64,000 bases of DNA from Ignavibacteriota bacterium (GTDB taxonomy: Bacteria > Bacteroidota > Ignavibacteria > Ignavibacteriales > Melioribacteraceae), in the NCBI GenBank assembly GCA_016716225.1, contig JADJWT010000001.1, positions 3,296,501 to 3,360,500 on the forward strand, written 5' to 3'. How positions within the stretch are numbered: the first letter of the stretch is position 1; the number at the start of each line of letters is the position of its first letter. Shown here in pieces: positions 17,429 through 27,388 of this stretch. The position numbers were made by a program, and so were the translations under genes. The notes under the pieces are model-generated. The model was not told the DNA's origin. It did not search any database and was given only the letters and a program-made list of their open reading frames with translations.

Positions 17429-17472
17429 TTAACATTTAAATACTCTTAATTTGAGACATTTTGGAAAAGAAA

Positions 17473-18453
17473 TTACTTATCCAACCTTATTTTTATCTCA
17501 TTTTTCAAAAATTTAAACAAATACTCGAAAGTATTTTGATATTTGTTTTTATAATCATTGAAATTGGATTGAGGTAATTGATCTAATAAATAGTTATGTA
17601 AACCATTTGATATACCGCCATTTTTCATATCAATAAGAATATTACTTAAAGCGTTTGTAAAAGCTTCAGTTTCAAAATCATTAATTTTATTTTTTTCTGT
17701 ATAAGTTTCTTTTAATTTTTTTATTGTATTATTATATGCAATTTGAGTTAGCGATTCAATTTCTGGTATATTTTCAAAACTCGTTGCTTCCGAATTATAG
17801 CAATTTGATAATCTTATTTTTTTTAGTTTCTGTACAAGTGCATTTAAAGGAATTGCTGGACTTTTATCGGTATTTTCTTTAAGAAAGTTAAAAAGCTTTA
17901 GTAACAAACTTGAGTTATCATCAAAAATTTCAATAGGGAGCTGATTAATAAATTCTGTATCTGGTAAAGAACCTAATTTTATAAAATCTTGACTTTCAAC
18001 TATGTAGGTTGTGCCTAATATTTGTTTTTTAGTAAAGTTGTTTTTTGTAATTAAATAATTTACTGAATCTAAAATACTTGAAAAAAACGGGTCTGAATTT
18101 CTTAATAGTTCCGAAATATACTTTTCAGCACTTTTAGCTGCCAATTTATTAAGAAAAAATAAAGCTTTTTCTTCAGAATTTATTTTTGGTTCCCAAGAAT
18201 TAAATGACTTAATAATTTTTATAAATCTGCCATTTCCATCCCTTTCGAACAATGGTGCAATTGCATCAATTGCCATTTCTTGTAGAGTTATATTTTCAGC
18301 AACAAAAACCTTATAAAGATTTCTGTTTTTGTATCTCAGATAAAAAAACGTAAAAGAATAAATTTTTTCGACAAGTTGATTGGTTTCAATTTTCGAAAGC
18401 TTATTCTCTGCAAGAAAATTTAATAATTGAAAATATGATGTTAAGCTTTTCAT
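17473..18453 (-). CDS. Hypothetical helical protein, 326 aa
   Basis: 326 aa, almost entirely predicted alpha-helical, soluble, lysine-rich, no signal peptide. The opening (F-Q-L-L-N-F-L-A-E-N-K-L, then E-K-I-Y-S-F-T-F-F-Y-L-R) and a middle R-D-G-N-G-R-F-I-K-I-I-K-S-F-N-S-W segment faintly recall a sigma-factor-like or regulatory fold, too weak to call. Co-directional with the 179-aa gene. Unknown function. Confidence 0.6.
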   Translation of the reverse strand: MKSLTSYFQLLNFLAENKLSKIETNQLVEKIYSFTFFYLRYKNRNLYKVFVAENITLQEMAIDAIAPLFERDGNGRFIKIIKSFNSWEPKINSEEKALFFLNKLAAKSAEKYISELLRNSDPFFSSILDSVNYLITKNNFTKKQILGTTYIVESQDFIKLGSLPDTEFINQLPIEIFDDNSSLLLKLFNFLKENTDKSPAIPLNALVQKLKKIRLSNCYNSEATSFENIPEIESLTQIAYNNTIKKLKETYTEKNKINDFETEAFTNALSNILIDMKNGGISNGLHNYLLDQLPQSNFNDYKNKYQNTFEYLFKFLKNEIKIRLDK

Positions 18454-18572
18454 TAAAGAAAAATAACAAAAAAAGATAAAACTATTTGATATTGGATAAA
18501 TATAAAAATTGTGTTTTTTCCGAAACCTTTTGGTTTTAGTGTATTTAAATTAGATATAAAAAGGGAGAATTT

Positions 18573-21266
18573 ATGAAAAAGAGGCACCAATTAATAACAT
18601 TTATTATTTTTATTTCAAATTTGATTTTTGCACAGGTACCAACAAATGGTTTAGTTGCTTATTATACCTTAGGAAATAATTTAAAAGATTACAGTGGGAA
18701 TAAAAATGATGGTATTGTTATAGGTGAAGATCCAATTACTGCAATAGACAGATTTGAACATCAAGATTCAGCTCGTTTTTTCAATATCCAAAAGAAAAAT
18801 TTTATTCAAATTCAAAATTCAAATTCTCTTGATAGTTTTGCCTCAATTACAGTTTCTGTGTGGATAAATAGTTTAGGTATGACAAATGATAATCAAACAA
18901 TTATTGGAAAGTGGAACGGTAGTCTTTCGAATCAATCTTGGACTTTAGACTTAAGTTATCATAGTACCCAACCCCAATTTGGGATAAGGCGTTCCAATGG
19001 AGAAATAGTATCATTAATTTCAAATAAAAGTTTAGCAGCGGGTGAATGGTACAATATAACATGTGTTTATGATGGAATTAATACAAGCTTATATATTAAC
19101 GGTAAGCGTGATTCAATGTTAACACATACATCTAATTTTTCAATTATTCCTGCAAATACCACGGTAACTATTGGCGCACATGACGAGCTGATTACATCAG
19201 ATGTTAATCGATTTAACGGAGGAATAGACGACATAAGAATTTATAATCGAGCATTAAGTGAAAATGAGATTCTAGCACTTTATAACAATCAAAGTATTGA
19301 AGTATCAAAAATACCGATTATATTTATTCCTGGGATAATGGGATCTCCATTATATGATGATTTGAATAATAACAATTTATTATTAGATGAATTTTATTCA
19401 GACAAGAATGAAAGAATTTGGTTCAATTCATTAGTTCCACAACAATTTCTGTATGATCTGCAACTTGATGATAGCGGTGAGAATCCTTTAAATAAAAATA
19501 ACAATATTAAAGTAGCTCCAATAAGGGGAGACATAAGCAATACTTTAAAAGATAATTACGAGACAAAACTTCCCTTAAGTGTATACAAAGGATTATTTAT
19601 GTATTTTGATACAAAAGGGTATCAGATTGATGACACTGGACAAATGGAAGCAAATTCAAATACAAATTTATTTTGTTTCACTTATGATTGGCGAAAAAGT
19701 GTTATTGATAACGGTAATAAATTATCTGATTATATAAACAAAGTCTTGGCTTGGACAGGTGTACAAACAGTAAATATAATTGCTCATAGTCTTGGTGGAT
19801 TAGTAACAAAAAGCTGTGTGAAGAATAATGGATCAGATAGAATAGACAAGATTATATTTGTTGGAACACCTCATTTGGGGGCGCCTAAAATATACTATAC
19901 AATGCTTACAGGTGATGTTGAATTTGGATTTTTCAAGGATATTTTCTTAATTAATAAAATAATAAAAGATATAAGTAGGAATATGCCCTCAACTTATGAG
20001 TTATTTCCATCTGCTGAATATTTTAATGCAAAAATAAATAGAAACATTTCTGGTAATGATTTATATAATTATTCAATTTTAAATGCACACTATACACCAT
20101 TAATTTCAAATATTGAATATTTTGGATATAATGATGCAATTAAATTTTTTGAAAATTTACAAGTTGGCAGTAATAATTTATATAATGTTGATTTAATTGA
20201 ATCTGCAAAGACAATTCAAGATAACCTTTCAAATGTGGATTTTAAAGATATTGACGTTTATAATATAGTTGGATATAATACTTCAACGATTGGACAAATC
20301 TGGGTAAGGAATCTTTTTAATAATCAATATTCACAAGATGCCATCTATAATTTGGACGGTGATGGTACAGTACCTTTAAAAAGTTCTGAAACTATAAATG
20401 GGAATATTTATAACCCTAATAAAACATTTTACATAAAAGGTGGAAATCACCAAGCCTTACCCTCAGATAAAAATGTTTTAGACATTATTAACAATATCTT
20501 GAATGATTCAGCTAATAATTCATATAATTTACCCCAAGAATATAAATATTCTAATTCAAATTGGTTGCAGACGATAGTCGCTTGTCCGGTTATAGTTAAT
20601 GCTTACGATGATTTTGGGAATAAAACAGGCCCCACATCTGATACTACTTATATTGAGGGAATTCCAGGTAGCAAATATATTCCCGCAAATCTTTTAGATC
20701 CAGAATCAAAAAAAATATTTTTATTACCAAGAAATGGTGAATATAGATTTGAAATAAATTCCCAAGATACAAATAGTACTTTTGATTTTTCTGTATTAGA
20801 TATAAAAGATGGCAATATGGAATCATTATTAACCATTGATAGTATAAAAATGGAGAATAATACAAAAGCTTTTTGCAAAGTAGACTCTACAATATCTAAG
20901 ACAATTATGTATGTAGATACAAATGGAGACGGCAGTATAGACACGACATATAATTCAAATTATAGTAAAATAACGTCAACTAAAAATTTAACTTTATTAC
21001 CGTCAATATTTAGTTTATCACAAAACTTTCCTAATCCTTTTAATCCAACTACAAGAATTAGCTATACAATAAGTGAACAATCAAAAGTTGTTTTAATTGT
21101 ATATGATATACTTGGTAGAAAAATAAAAACTCTTATCGATAAAATACAATCATCCGGAAACTATTCTATCGAATGGAATGCAAGTGAATATCCAAGTGGA
21201 GTTTATTTTTACAAGCTTCAGGCAGGAGAATTTACAGAAACCAAGAAGATGATTTTGTTAAAATGA
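18573..21266 (+). CDS. Secreted LamG-lipase (LCAT/alpha-beta hydrolase) with T9SS sorting domain
   Basis: 897 aa, with an AGGGAG ribosome-binding site and a signal peptide (1-21, ends L-I-F-A-Q). A LamG domain covers ~25-245 (ends G-G-I-D-D-I-R-I-Y-N-R). An alpha/beta-hydrolase of the LCAT/PGAP1-like kind follows: oxyanion-type I-P-G-I-M-G-S-P, the Y-D-W-R-K segment, nucleophile elbow A-H-S-L-G-G with Ser406, then V-G-T-P-H-L-G-A-P. Candidate Asp and His lie in D-G-D-G-T-V-P and G-G-N-H-Q-A. A type-A T9SS domain ends the protein (N-F-P-N-P-F-N-P-T-T to K-K-M-I-L-L-K). Likely an exported esterase or phospholipase tethered to or released from the surface. Confidence 0.9.
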   Translation: MKKRHQLITFIIFISNLIFAQVPTNGLVAYYTLGNNLKDYSGNKNDGIVIGEDPITAIDRFEHQDSARFFNIQKKNFIQIQNSNSLDSFASITVSVWINSLGMTNDNQTIIGKWNGSLSNQSWTLDLSYHSTQPQFGIRRSNGEIVSLISNKSLAAGEWYNITCVYDGINTSLYINGKRDSMLTHTSNFSIIPANTTVTIGAHDELITSDVNRFNGGIDDIRIYNRALSENEILALYNNQSIEVSKIPIIFIPGIMGSPLYDDLNNNNLLLDEFYSDKNERIWFNSLVPQQFLYDLQLDDSGENPLNKNNNIKVAPIRGDISNTLKDNYETKLPLSVYKGLFMYFDTKGYQIDDTGQMEANSNTNLFCFTYDWRKSVIDNGNKLSDYINKVLAWTGVQTVNIIAHSLGGLVTKSCVKNNGSDRIDKIIFVGTPHLGAPKIYYTMLTGDVEFGFFKDIFLINKIIKDISRNMPSTYELFPSAEYFNAKINRNISGNDLYNYSILNAHYTPLISNIEYFGYNDAIKFFENLQVGSNNLYNVDLIESAKTIQDNLSNVDFKDIDVYNIVGYNTSTIGQIWVRNLFNNQYSQDAIYNLDGDGTVPLKSSETINGNIYNPNKTFYIKGGNHQALPSDKNVLDIINNILNDSANNSYNLPQEYKYSNSNWLQTIVACPVIVNAYDDFGNKTGPTSDTTYIEGIPGSKYIPANLLDPESKKIFLLPRNGEYRFEINSQDTNSTFDFSVLDIKDGNMESLLTIDSIKMENNTKAFCKVDSTISKTIMYVDTNGDGSIDTTYNSNYSKITSTKNLTLLPSIFSLSQNFPNPFNPTTRISYTISEQSKVVLIVYDILGRKIKTLIDKIQSSGNYSIEWNASEYPSGVYFYKLQAGEFTETKKMILLK

Positions 21267-21290
21267 TATTAGTTAAATTTATTTGCATCT

Positions 21291-21317
21291 TAAAGCCGTT
21301 CTAAATTAGAGGGCTTT
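21291..21317 (+). terminator. Degenerate intrinsic terminator after the lipase gene
   Basis: AAAGCC pairs with GGCTTT, then GTAATTTT. It looks like a mutated version of the terminator at 16820. Confidence 0.5.
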
Positions 21318-21337
21318 GTAATTTTGAGACTGTAAAA

Positions 21338-23446
21338 TTATTGAAGTTGCTCTCGAGATACAAATTCTTTGCCGTTCCAATATTTTATTTGGGATTTTAA
21401 AATATTGCAATATTCTTCTGTATCAGTAAATGGAAGTTTTAATTTGCCGTGAACAACGAGTGAATCTCTTTTTACTCTATAAGTACTAGTAATTACAATA
21501 TCTATATCTTTTAAATTAGGATTTATTTCGTAACCAATTGCTGGTTCTTCTTGGTTTAAACCTATCGATGTTGCCAGACAAAATTTTTGGCTTTCCTCTT
21601 TTTCATAAAAACTTCCAATATTAAAAGTTGGTGTTCTAACACCAATATATTTATCATAATCTGTTTTTTGAATTCGAATATACGCTTTCATCTTTCTTAC
21701 TGGAAAATTGCTTATCAAATATTCGGCAGATGTTAGACGCACCGTTTTTAAAGTATCAAGATCATAAACAAAAAAAACTAAATCTTCAAATCCATTATCA
21801 TAACCAATACCAATGATTTCTTTTTTTCCATCTTGTTCAATATCTTTAACCATACCATCAACTATGTGACCAGATGCCCAAAATGTACCAGGTAACCTTT
21901 TCCCAGTTTTTAACTCTAAACCATATATTGCAGAACTGAAGGAATTTACACTGGATGAAACTAAAAAAATGGATTTTTTTCCACCTAAGGTTGTTGTATC
22001 AATAATACTATAACCGCCGTAATCCGGAGCAATATGACCAGTATGAGTTTTCACTGTATCTTTAAATTGATAAGTCCAAATAATTTTTTTGTTTTTATCA
22101 AAACATGTTACAGCATTTGGTGTGTTTGCTGTTTTATTTATTGAATAATCTGGAAGACTAGAAATCACTTCATTTGAACCATCATTATTTACATCAACAA
22201 TTTTCACAAATTGACAAGCATAATTTGTTTTTAAAGATGATGGACTTGCATGGGACTTAAAAGACCATATTGTACGCCCATTCTTATTTTTTATATAAAT
22301 TGAATTACCATCAGCATAAAATGTATAAGGATTATCATCCCAATCAACAACAAATAAATAAGCAAACAGAATTGATAATATTAAAGAAGAAACGGCACTA
22401 ATCCAATTCTTTTTAATGAATTTTGTGCTTCTGATGATAGGATTTTGTTTTTTAATTTCAACTAAATCACGGCGGTTTAGAATTGCTTCTATATTATCAA
22501 AAGATTCAATCCGTAATTTCCTATTCGGATATTTATTGTTAAGCAAATGCAGTGTTTGTTTCGCATGAATCTCATCATCTTTATGAAAAATAAAAACTTG
22601 GGAATCAGAATAGAATAAAGTATTTATTTTTTGTTCTATTATCTCATTCCCGGATTTTTGTATTTCACCGCATGTATTTATTCCGCCGGTAAACGCAATC
22701 TTACCAATTAGATTAATCGTATAGGTAGGATTATAAAATTTCAGTATTTCTTCCAAAAATGAAAAAGTTAATGCAATTCCTAGTGAATTACCTTCATAAA
22801 ATCCTTCTTTCTTATCAAAGCTTAATATTACCTCATGAAACTCGTTAGTCTTTTTGACAAATCTTTTAGAGATTGAAACAGCCAATTCCCAAGAATTTTT
22901 ACATTGTGAAAAAATATTTTCTTCTATCTTCTTTTCACTAGGAACTATAATAAATTTATTAGATGATGACGATTTATTTATTCTAACTGTAACTGATTCA
23001 ACAATTCCATAAAATCCATGATTGCTTTTTTTGTAAATCAATGGAAAAGCAGCTTTTTGGTCTTGAGTTATATTGTGTTCTTTTCCATCAAGTATGTTCC
23101 CAAGTTTTATAACTTCATTCTGAAGTTTTAAAATTTCATCTTTCAGGAATGATAGAGGTATAAACAAAATTCTTTGATCAAAGATTTCCTTAAGCTGATT
23201 AACAATATTAGCAATAAAATCAATATCAGTTCCAAATGCACCGATTTTTGAAACCGCATATTTAAATTCATCAATAAATTCTTGTAAAAATGCTTCAGCG
23301 ACATTTGGGTTATTAAATTTGAGAGCTGTAAGAAAATAACTATTATAATCAGAAATAAATAAATGAGGGAAGGATGAATTATTACGTTTTATAATTAAAT
23401 TAATTCTTTGTTCTTCAAGTGAGTTAATTGATAAAGTAGAAGTCAT
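21338..23446 (-). CDS. Membrane protein: Lon-like Ser/Lys protease domain plus FG-GAP repeats
   Basis: 702 aa, no signal peptide. Residues ~140-290 match the proteolytic fold of Lon (S16): E-G-N-S-L-G-I-A-L with candidate Ser221, and E-I-Q-K-S-G with candidate Lys264, 43 residues apart, the same spacing as Ser679/Lys722 of E. coli Lon. There is no ATPase domain. A transmembrane helix lies at ~348-367. The remaining part has FG-GAP/VCBS-like calcium-loop repeats (D-V-N-N-D-G-S-N-E-V; D-I-E-Q-D-G-K-K-E-I) in a beta-propeller style, so the protease would be cytoplasmic and the propeller outside the membrane. Role unknown. Confidence 0.7.
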   Translation of the reverse strand: MTSTLSINSLEEQRINLIIKRNNSSFPHLFISDYNSYFLTALKFNNPNVAEAFLQEFIDEFKYAVSKIGAFGTDIDFIANIVNQLKEIFDQRILFIPLSFLKDEILKLQNEVIKLGNILDGKEHNITQDQKAAFPLIYKKSNHGFYGIVESVTVRINKSSSSNKFIIVPSEKKIEENIFSQCKNSWELAVSISKRFVKKTNEFHEVILSFDKKEGFYEGNSLGIALTFSFLEEILKFYNPTYTINLIGKIAFTGGINTCGEIQKSGNEIIEQKINTLFYSDSQVFIFHKDDEIHAKQTLHLLNNKYPNRKLRIESFDNIEAILNRRDLVEIKKQNPIIRSTKFIKKNWISAVSSLILSILFAYLFVVDWDDNPYTFYADGNSIYIKNKNGRTIWSFKSHASPSSLKTNYACQFVKIVDVNNDGSNEVISSLPDYSINKTANTPNAVTCFDKNKKIIWTYQFKDTVKTHTGHIAPDYGGYSIIDTTTLGGKKSIFLVSSSVNSFSSAIYGLELKTGKRLPGTFWASGHIVDGMVKDIEQDGKKEIIGIGYDNGFEDLVFFVYDLDTLKTVRLTSAEYLISNFPVRKMKAYIRIQKTDYDKYIGVRTPTFNIGSFYEKEESQKFCLATSIGLNQEEPAIGYEINPNLKDIDIVITSTYRVKRDSLVVHGKLKLPFTDTEEYCNILKSQIKYWNGKEFVSREQLQ

Positions 23447-23899
23447 AAATATTATTTAATTAATAAAAATTAACTTAATAATGTTAATATTAATAAAAAT
23501 AATTTTTATTGTTTTAGTTATTTTAAAAAAGTAATTCAGTTGTTATTAGTAATAATGCGATAGGGAAAGGAAACGGAAAGCGAAGACAGAATGAAAAAGA
23601 AATTATGAATTAAGAATTCAGAAAACAGAAGACAGAATGAAATAAAATTAAACAAAAGATTTTAAAACAGAAAAGAGAAAGAGTAAGACCTTCCTACATA
23701 CCTTCGGTACGTAAACCGGTAGGCAGGTTAAGAGTAAGATTAAGAATAAGATTAAGAATAAGATTAAGAATAAGATTAAGAATAAGATTAAGAATAAGAT
23801 TAAGAATAAGATTAAGAGTAAGATTAGGAATTAGAAAAAAACTTGGTAATGACGAGATGTCAAATACCAAGTTTCTGCAATTAACTAAGATGGCAATGT
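23447..23899. other. Non-coding, purine-rich repeat region
   Basis: Contains GTAATTCAGTTGTTATTAG (near 23532), also present in modified form near 12.77 and 33.1 kb, the phrase AATTCAGAAAACAGAAGACAG, a small palindromic element (23693-23727) and the 12-bp tandem repeat. No gene seen. The switch from the secreted-protein block to the capsid genes falls here. Confidence 0.6.
23729..23824 (+). repeat. 12-bp tandem repeat, eight copies
   Basis: Unit TAAGAATAAGAT; the first and last copies read TAAGAGTAAGAT. Not coding. Single or double copies of the same unit recur in other intergenic regions of the element (28131-28141, 31195-31220). Confidence 0.95.
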
Positions 23900-24982
23900 T
23901 TATTTTAATAAAACTCTGATAAGCTGGTTTGCTCCGGTGGCAGCATCTAAAGCAAATCCGTTAAATTCTCCGGATGCGAAAACAATTGCTTGTCCATTTG
24001 CATTTGATTGAACTTTAGCACCAAGTGTAACAGCGGCGCCGGAAACAACAAGAGCAATACCGGATGTCATTACCGGTCCGTAATCATTTGCTTGAGTATC
24101 TGCATTTAACACACCAAGAGCTTTGGCACCGTTTCCGCACAAAGCACCGTCTAAACCAATGAATAAATTTTTTGTTCTATCTGCCGGCATTAAAACCGAA
24201 GTGATTAAAGTTGATTGTTCTGTCTGCATATCTTTTGTCCTTAATTTATAAAGTAAATAGGGATTACGCGCATAGAAAAAATGATTGTTGTCATATACCC
24301 AAGTCGCTGAATATAATGACGGCTGACCAAATCCGTTTAATTCCGTCCAATGATTGCTAAAAGTATTTTCATTTAATGAATTATAAGAATTTGGATAGGT
24401 AGAACAGATTAAAAGAACTCTTGCATCCCAAAAGGAAAGATTATACTCATACATTAAATAAGCGATATAGCCGGCAATTCTTCCGGGTGAAGATTGAGCA
24501 TATTCATTTCCATCAAATACGCGCGGAGACATTGTATCGGGAAGCCAGAAATCGCAATTATAACCATACGAATTATTTTCATGGGGAAATGTTCCGGTGG
24601 AAACAAATTGAACTATCTGCAATTTGGGTAAAATATTACAATGTGAATTAGTTAAAGAATTACACGAACCAAAAATTAAATTAACCGAAGGGAAATAATG
24701 CCTTATCATCAGCAAATCAGCAGAATTAAAATAATTATAAGGCAATACTACTATTGAAAATTTATTATTAAGTGCATAAATAAGAGCTTCTTCAAGATCA
24801 ATATAACCGAAATAATATCTTTCGATATATTTATTGCGGTTATAATAAACATTTTGAAGTTCTTGAAACCCTTGAACAATTTGATTTTCCAATTCAGCAT
24901 AAACAAGATTTTTTGGTTCATCTTTATCACTGGGATCTGTTGGAACTTTACCGACGATTAATATTTTTGGAAATTCTTTCAA
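23900..24982 (-). CDS. Phage structural protein: subtilase-like N-part fused to DUF2190-like decoration domain
   Basis: 360 aa. The last ~95 residues (N-L-F-I-G-L-D-G-A-L-C-G-N-G, then G-P-V-M-T-S-G-I-A-L-V-V-S-G-A-A-V) fit the small capsid-associated DUF2190 fold found next to phage major capsid genes. The first ~260 residues look like a degenerate subtilisin-fold domain: A-Q-S-S-P-G-R-I-A-G-Y-I-A-Y-L-M resembles the catalytic Ser helix (G-T-S-x-A-x-P-x-V-A-G), followed by W-D-A-R-V-L-L-I-C-S-T and G-F-G-Q-P-S-L-Y. No clear catalytic Asp or His motif, so probably structural. Part of a 4-gene capsid operon. Confidence 0.6.
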   Translation of the reverse strand: MKEFPKILIVGKVPTDPSDKDEPKNLVYAELENQIVQGFQELQNVYYNRNKYIERYYFGYIDLEEALIYALNNKFSIVVLPYNYFNSADLLMIRHYFPSVNLIFGSCNSLTNSHCNILPKLQIVQFVSTGTFPHENNSYGYNCDFWLPDTMSPRVFDGNEYAQSSPGRIAGYIAYLMYEYNLSFWDARVLLICSTYPNSYNSLNENTFSNHWTELNGFGQPSLYSATWVYDNNHFFYARNPYLLYKLRTKDMQTEQSTLITSVLMPADRTKNLFIGLDGALCGNGAKALGVLNADTQANDYGPVMTSGIALVVSGAAVTLGAKVQSNANGQAIVFASGEFNGFALDAATGANQLIRVLLK

Positions 24983-25228
24983 TTATCTATTTCTTGATTT
25001 CTTTTTAGATTGAAGTACTTCAGCAGAAACGGAATTATTTATTTCGGATGAACTTTCATTTACAGTTTCCGGAACAATTATTTCAGATTCTTCTAAAACT
25101 TTCTCGTCTTGAATATCTGCAGATGAATTTTCAAGGAACGGTAATAATTCATCGGTTGGACTTCCAGGGAAATCCATACCGATTTTATAAATTGTTCCAT
25201 CATGAACGAAATTTTCTATTACTTTCAT
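24983..25228 (-). CDS. Small head-module protein, 81 aa
   Basis: 81 aa. An N-terminal beta-type part (F-V-H-D-G-T-I-Y-K-I-G-M-D-F) is followed by a long Glu/Ser-rich disordered tail ending K-K-K-S-R-N-R. It sits exactly between the capsid gene (1 nt gap) and the decoration gene (0 nt gap). It could be a head-tail joining or head-fibre protein; the family is not certain. Confidence 0.55.
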   Translation of the reverse strand: MKVIENFVHDGTIYKIGMDFPGSPTDELLPFLENSSADIQDEKVLEESEIIVPETVNESSSEINNSVSAEVLQSKKKSRNR

Positions 25229-25229
25229 A

Positions 25230-26156
25230 TTAGATCACCGTATTACTAATTAAATAACCAGCATCCGGTCCAACAATTTTAGGCTGGAATATGTCGGTCG
25301 AGCGCACAAACAAAACTTTTCCATCACGGTCAAAAGTATCGACTGAAGGATAAGCTTTTTTCTTAAAAGTGTATCCAAAAGATGGTTCATAATAAGAACG
25401 CTTTTCATTTGTCTGTGCTTTTGGAAGGTAATACAAACCCATAAAATCGCCGAACAAATCGGCATTAACATTTGTATCATTAGTATAAACAGCATTGCCG
25501 ATAAATAATTCATCAAAACCTAATAATTGGCGTAACAAATCCGGGGTAACAACTGCATTCATTGTGTATTTGATACGATCTACAATAGACGGATGATTTT
25601 TAAGAGCCATGTAAGTAATAGCTCCCAAAACAGCAACATTAGGATATTTTGCAATTTGCGCACGGACAGCATTTTTTGCATCGTCAATAATTTGAATAGG
25701 ATTTGAAGCTGATTGATTAAAACCGCTTCCGGTAGTAAGAGTAATTCTGTTAGTTGCCGGATAATTAGCAGTATTCTGAAGTAAATCTGCGATTTGCTTT
25801 TCGAGACGTAAATTGATGCCATTTGAAACCACATTAGTAGCATGCATTTTTAAAGGAATATCATCTTCGTCTAATTCTCTGTAATCTATTGGGTAAGAAA
25901 GATCGTGCTCCGTTAAAACAAAATCAACAGTACTTCTACCTTCGGGAGAAATCTGATTAGAAGCTGCACGGATTGCTCTTTCAGTATTATAAATTTTGAA
26001 AGCTTCTTTGTTGAACAAAGGCACTTTTCCGCCTTCTTTAGAAACTACAACAATTGGGAAAATTTTAGTACCGATATGTTCGGCATTAGAGTAGCCTCTA
26101 GCTAATTCAGTAAGAACGGCGTCGTTAACTCTCTTTTGTTTTAATGTTCCATCCAT
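25230..26156 (-). CDS. Phage major capsid protein
   Basis: 308 aa. Features of a tailed-phage capsid of the major-capsid-E-like/HK97-fold group: N-terminal helix, the F-P-I-V-V-V-S-K-E-G-G-K-V-P segment, D-Y-R-E-L-D-E-D-D, a helical spine around residues 85-110, L-Q-N-T-A-N-Y-P, and a late G-F-D-E-L-F-I-G-N-A-V-Y-T loop. Located directly after the ClpP-like protease gene and before small head genes, the standard morphogenesis order. Confidence 0.8.
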   Translation of the reverse strand: MDGTLKQKRVNDAVLTELARGYSNAEHIGTKIFPIVVVSKEGGKVPLFNKEAFKIYNTERAIRAASNQISPEGRSTVDFVLTEHDLSYPIDYRELDEDDIPLKMHATNVVSNGINLRLEKQIADLLQNTANYPATNRITLTTGSGFNQSASNPIQIIDDAKNAVRAQIAKYPNVAVLGAITYMALKNHPSIVDRIKYTMNAVVTPDLLRQLLGFDELFIGNAVYTNDTNVNADLFGDFMGLYYLPKAQTNEKRSYYEPSFGYTFKKKAYPSVDTFDRDGKVLFVRSTDIFQPKIVGPDAGYLISNTVI

Positions 26157-26182
26157 ATATGGACCTCATATTTAATTATGTT

Positions 26183-27259
26183 TTAATTATTCATTAATCT
26201 TAGAAGCGCATCCTTATAAGAAATTTTCTGTTCCTTGGATAACGCCAATACTTTTTTATGAAGTGCAAAAGATTCAGCATCAACTTCATAGTTATCATAT
26301 TCATACTCAGATTTAGAACTGCCGAGATTTTTTGCGAAATCATCCAATAAAAGCATATTTGGGAATTGATCAATAAGCGAATCAAATTTTGACAAAAGAA
26401 TTTTAGTCTGATTTAGCGGATCAGAATCGTGCTCCGCATTTATAAATTGCAAAATATCCATTATTGAATTTTTTACTGCGGGAGTAAGCGAACCGGATTT
26501 AATTTTATCATTAAGAGATGATTCAAATTTTGCGATATCAATTTTTAACTGAACGGAATAATTAAGCTGTTTGGTTAGATCATCTTTTAAATTTGTAAAA
26601 TCTTCTTTAAGATTTGTAACAACAGATAACAAATCATTTGCTGAGGATTCTGGGGAGGATGAATTAATATTTTTCTCTTCAGATAGTGGTATTTCTTCCA
26701 AAGGATTTCCGGATTCATCAAGAATTGACGAATTAAAAGCGACAAATTTTTCCGTCCTATAATTTTCTATAATATCATCAACAAAACCCATTGCAAGAGC
26801 TTCATCGGCGTTAATGAAAGTTGATTTATTACAGAAATCCTTAAGTTTTTCATCATCCAAACCGGTTTTTGCTTTGTAAATATCTATTAGCGTATCCCGG
26901 AATTTCCCAAGATTGTTTGATTGGTCTTGAAAATCATTTGTATCACCGATTGCGATATTCCAAGGATTGTGAATAAACATGTAGGAATTTTTGTAAGCTA
27001 AGATCTTATTTCCGGCAAGAGCAATAACGGAAGCAATTGAAGCTGCGATTCCGTCAACAATAGTAGTTACGTTTCCGAAATCGCGTAATTGGTTAAAGAT
27101 TGAGAAGCCTTCGAATAAACTACCTCCGGCTGAATTAATTCGAACTTCAATTTCAGAAATATTTTTTGATTTGAAATCTTCAAGAGTGTAAAGAATTGTT
27201 TTAGAAGAAATGCCAAAACTTGAAATGTGATCAAAAATGTTAATAATACCTTTATTCAT
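26183..27259 (-). CDS. ClpP-like prohead protease
   Basis: 358 aa from the ATG at 27259, chosen because GAGGATAAA lies just upstream; an in-frame TTG at 27310 would add 17 residues but has no ribosome-binding site. The N-terminal ~180 residues are a ClpP (S14) fold: R-I-N-S-A-G-G-S, catalytic Ser in D-G-I-A-A-S-I-A-S, catalytic His in M-F-I-H-N-P-W, and A-M-G-F-V-D-D-I. The remainder is helical and Asp/Ser-rich, as in protease-scaffold fusions that assemble and mature the capsid. It precedes the capsid gene by 27 nt. Confidence 0.9.
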   Translation of the reverse strand: MNKGIINIFDHISSFGISSKTILYTLEDFKSKNISEIEVRINSAGGSLFEGFSIFNQLRDFGNVTTIVDGIAASIASVIALAGNKILAYKNSYMFIHNPWNIAIGDTNDFQDQSNNLGKFRDTLIDIYKAKTGLDDEKLKDFCNKSTFINADEALAMGFVDDIIENYRTEKFVAFNSSILDESGNPLEEIPLSEEKNINSSSPESSANDLLSVVTNLKEDFTNLKDDLTKQLNYSVQLKIDIAKFESSLNDKIKSGSLTPAVKNSIMDILQFINAEHDSDPLNQTKILLSKFDSLIDQFPNMLLLDDFAKNLGSSKSEYEYDNYEVDAESFALHKKVLALSKEQKISYKDALLRLMNN

Positions 27260-27388
27260 TTTATCCTCGAAAAACTGTTTAATATTAGCCAATTGTTTGA
27301 ATATAACCAAAATAATTTATAAGTTAGAATTAAACAAGTAAAAAAAATAGCGGATACGTAAAATTAAATATCATTTATCCGCACTAAA

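Noticed and set aside
23729..23824. 12-bp tandem repeat as a replication-origin iteron array
   Set aside because: It has no neighbouring initiator gene and the same unit is scattered in other intergenic regions, so it looks like repeat expansion.
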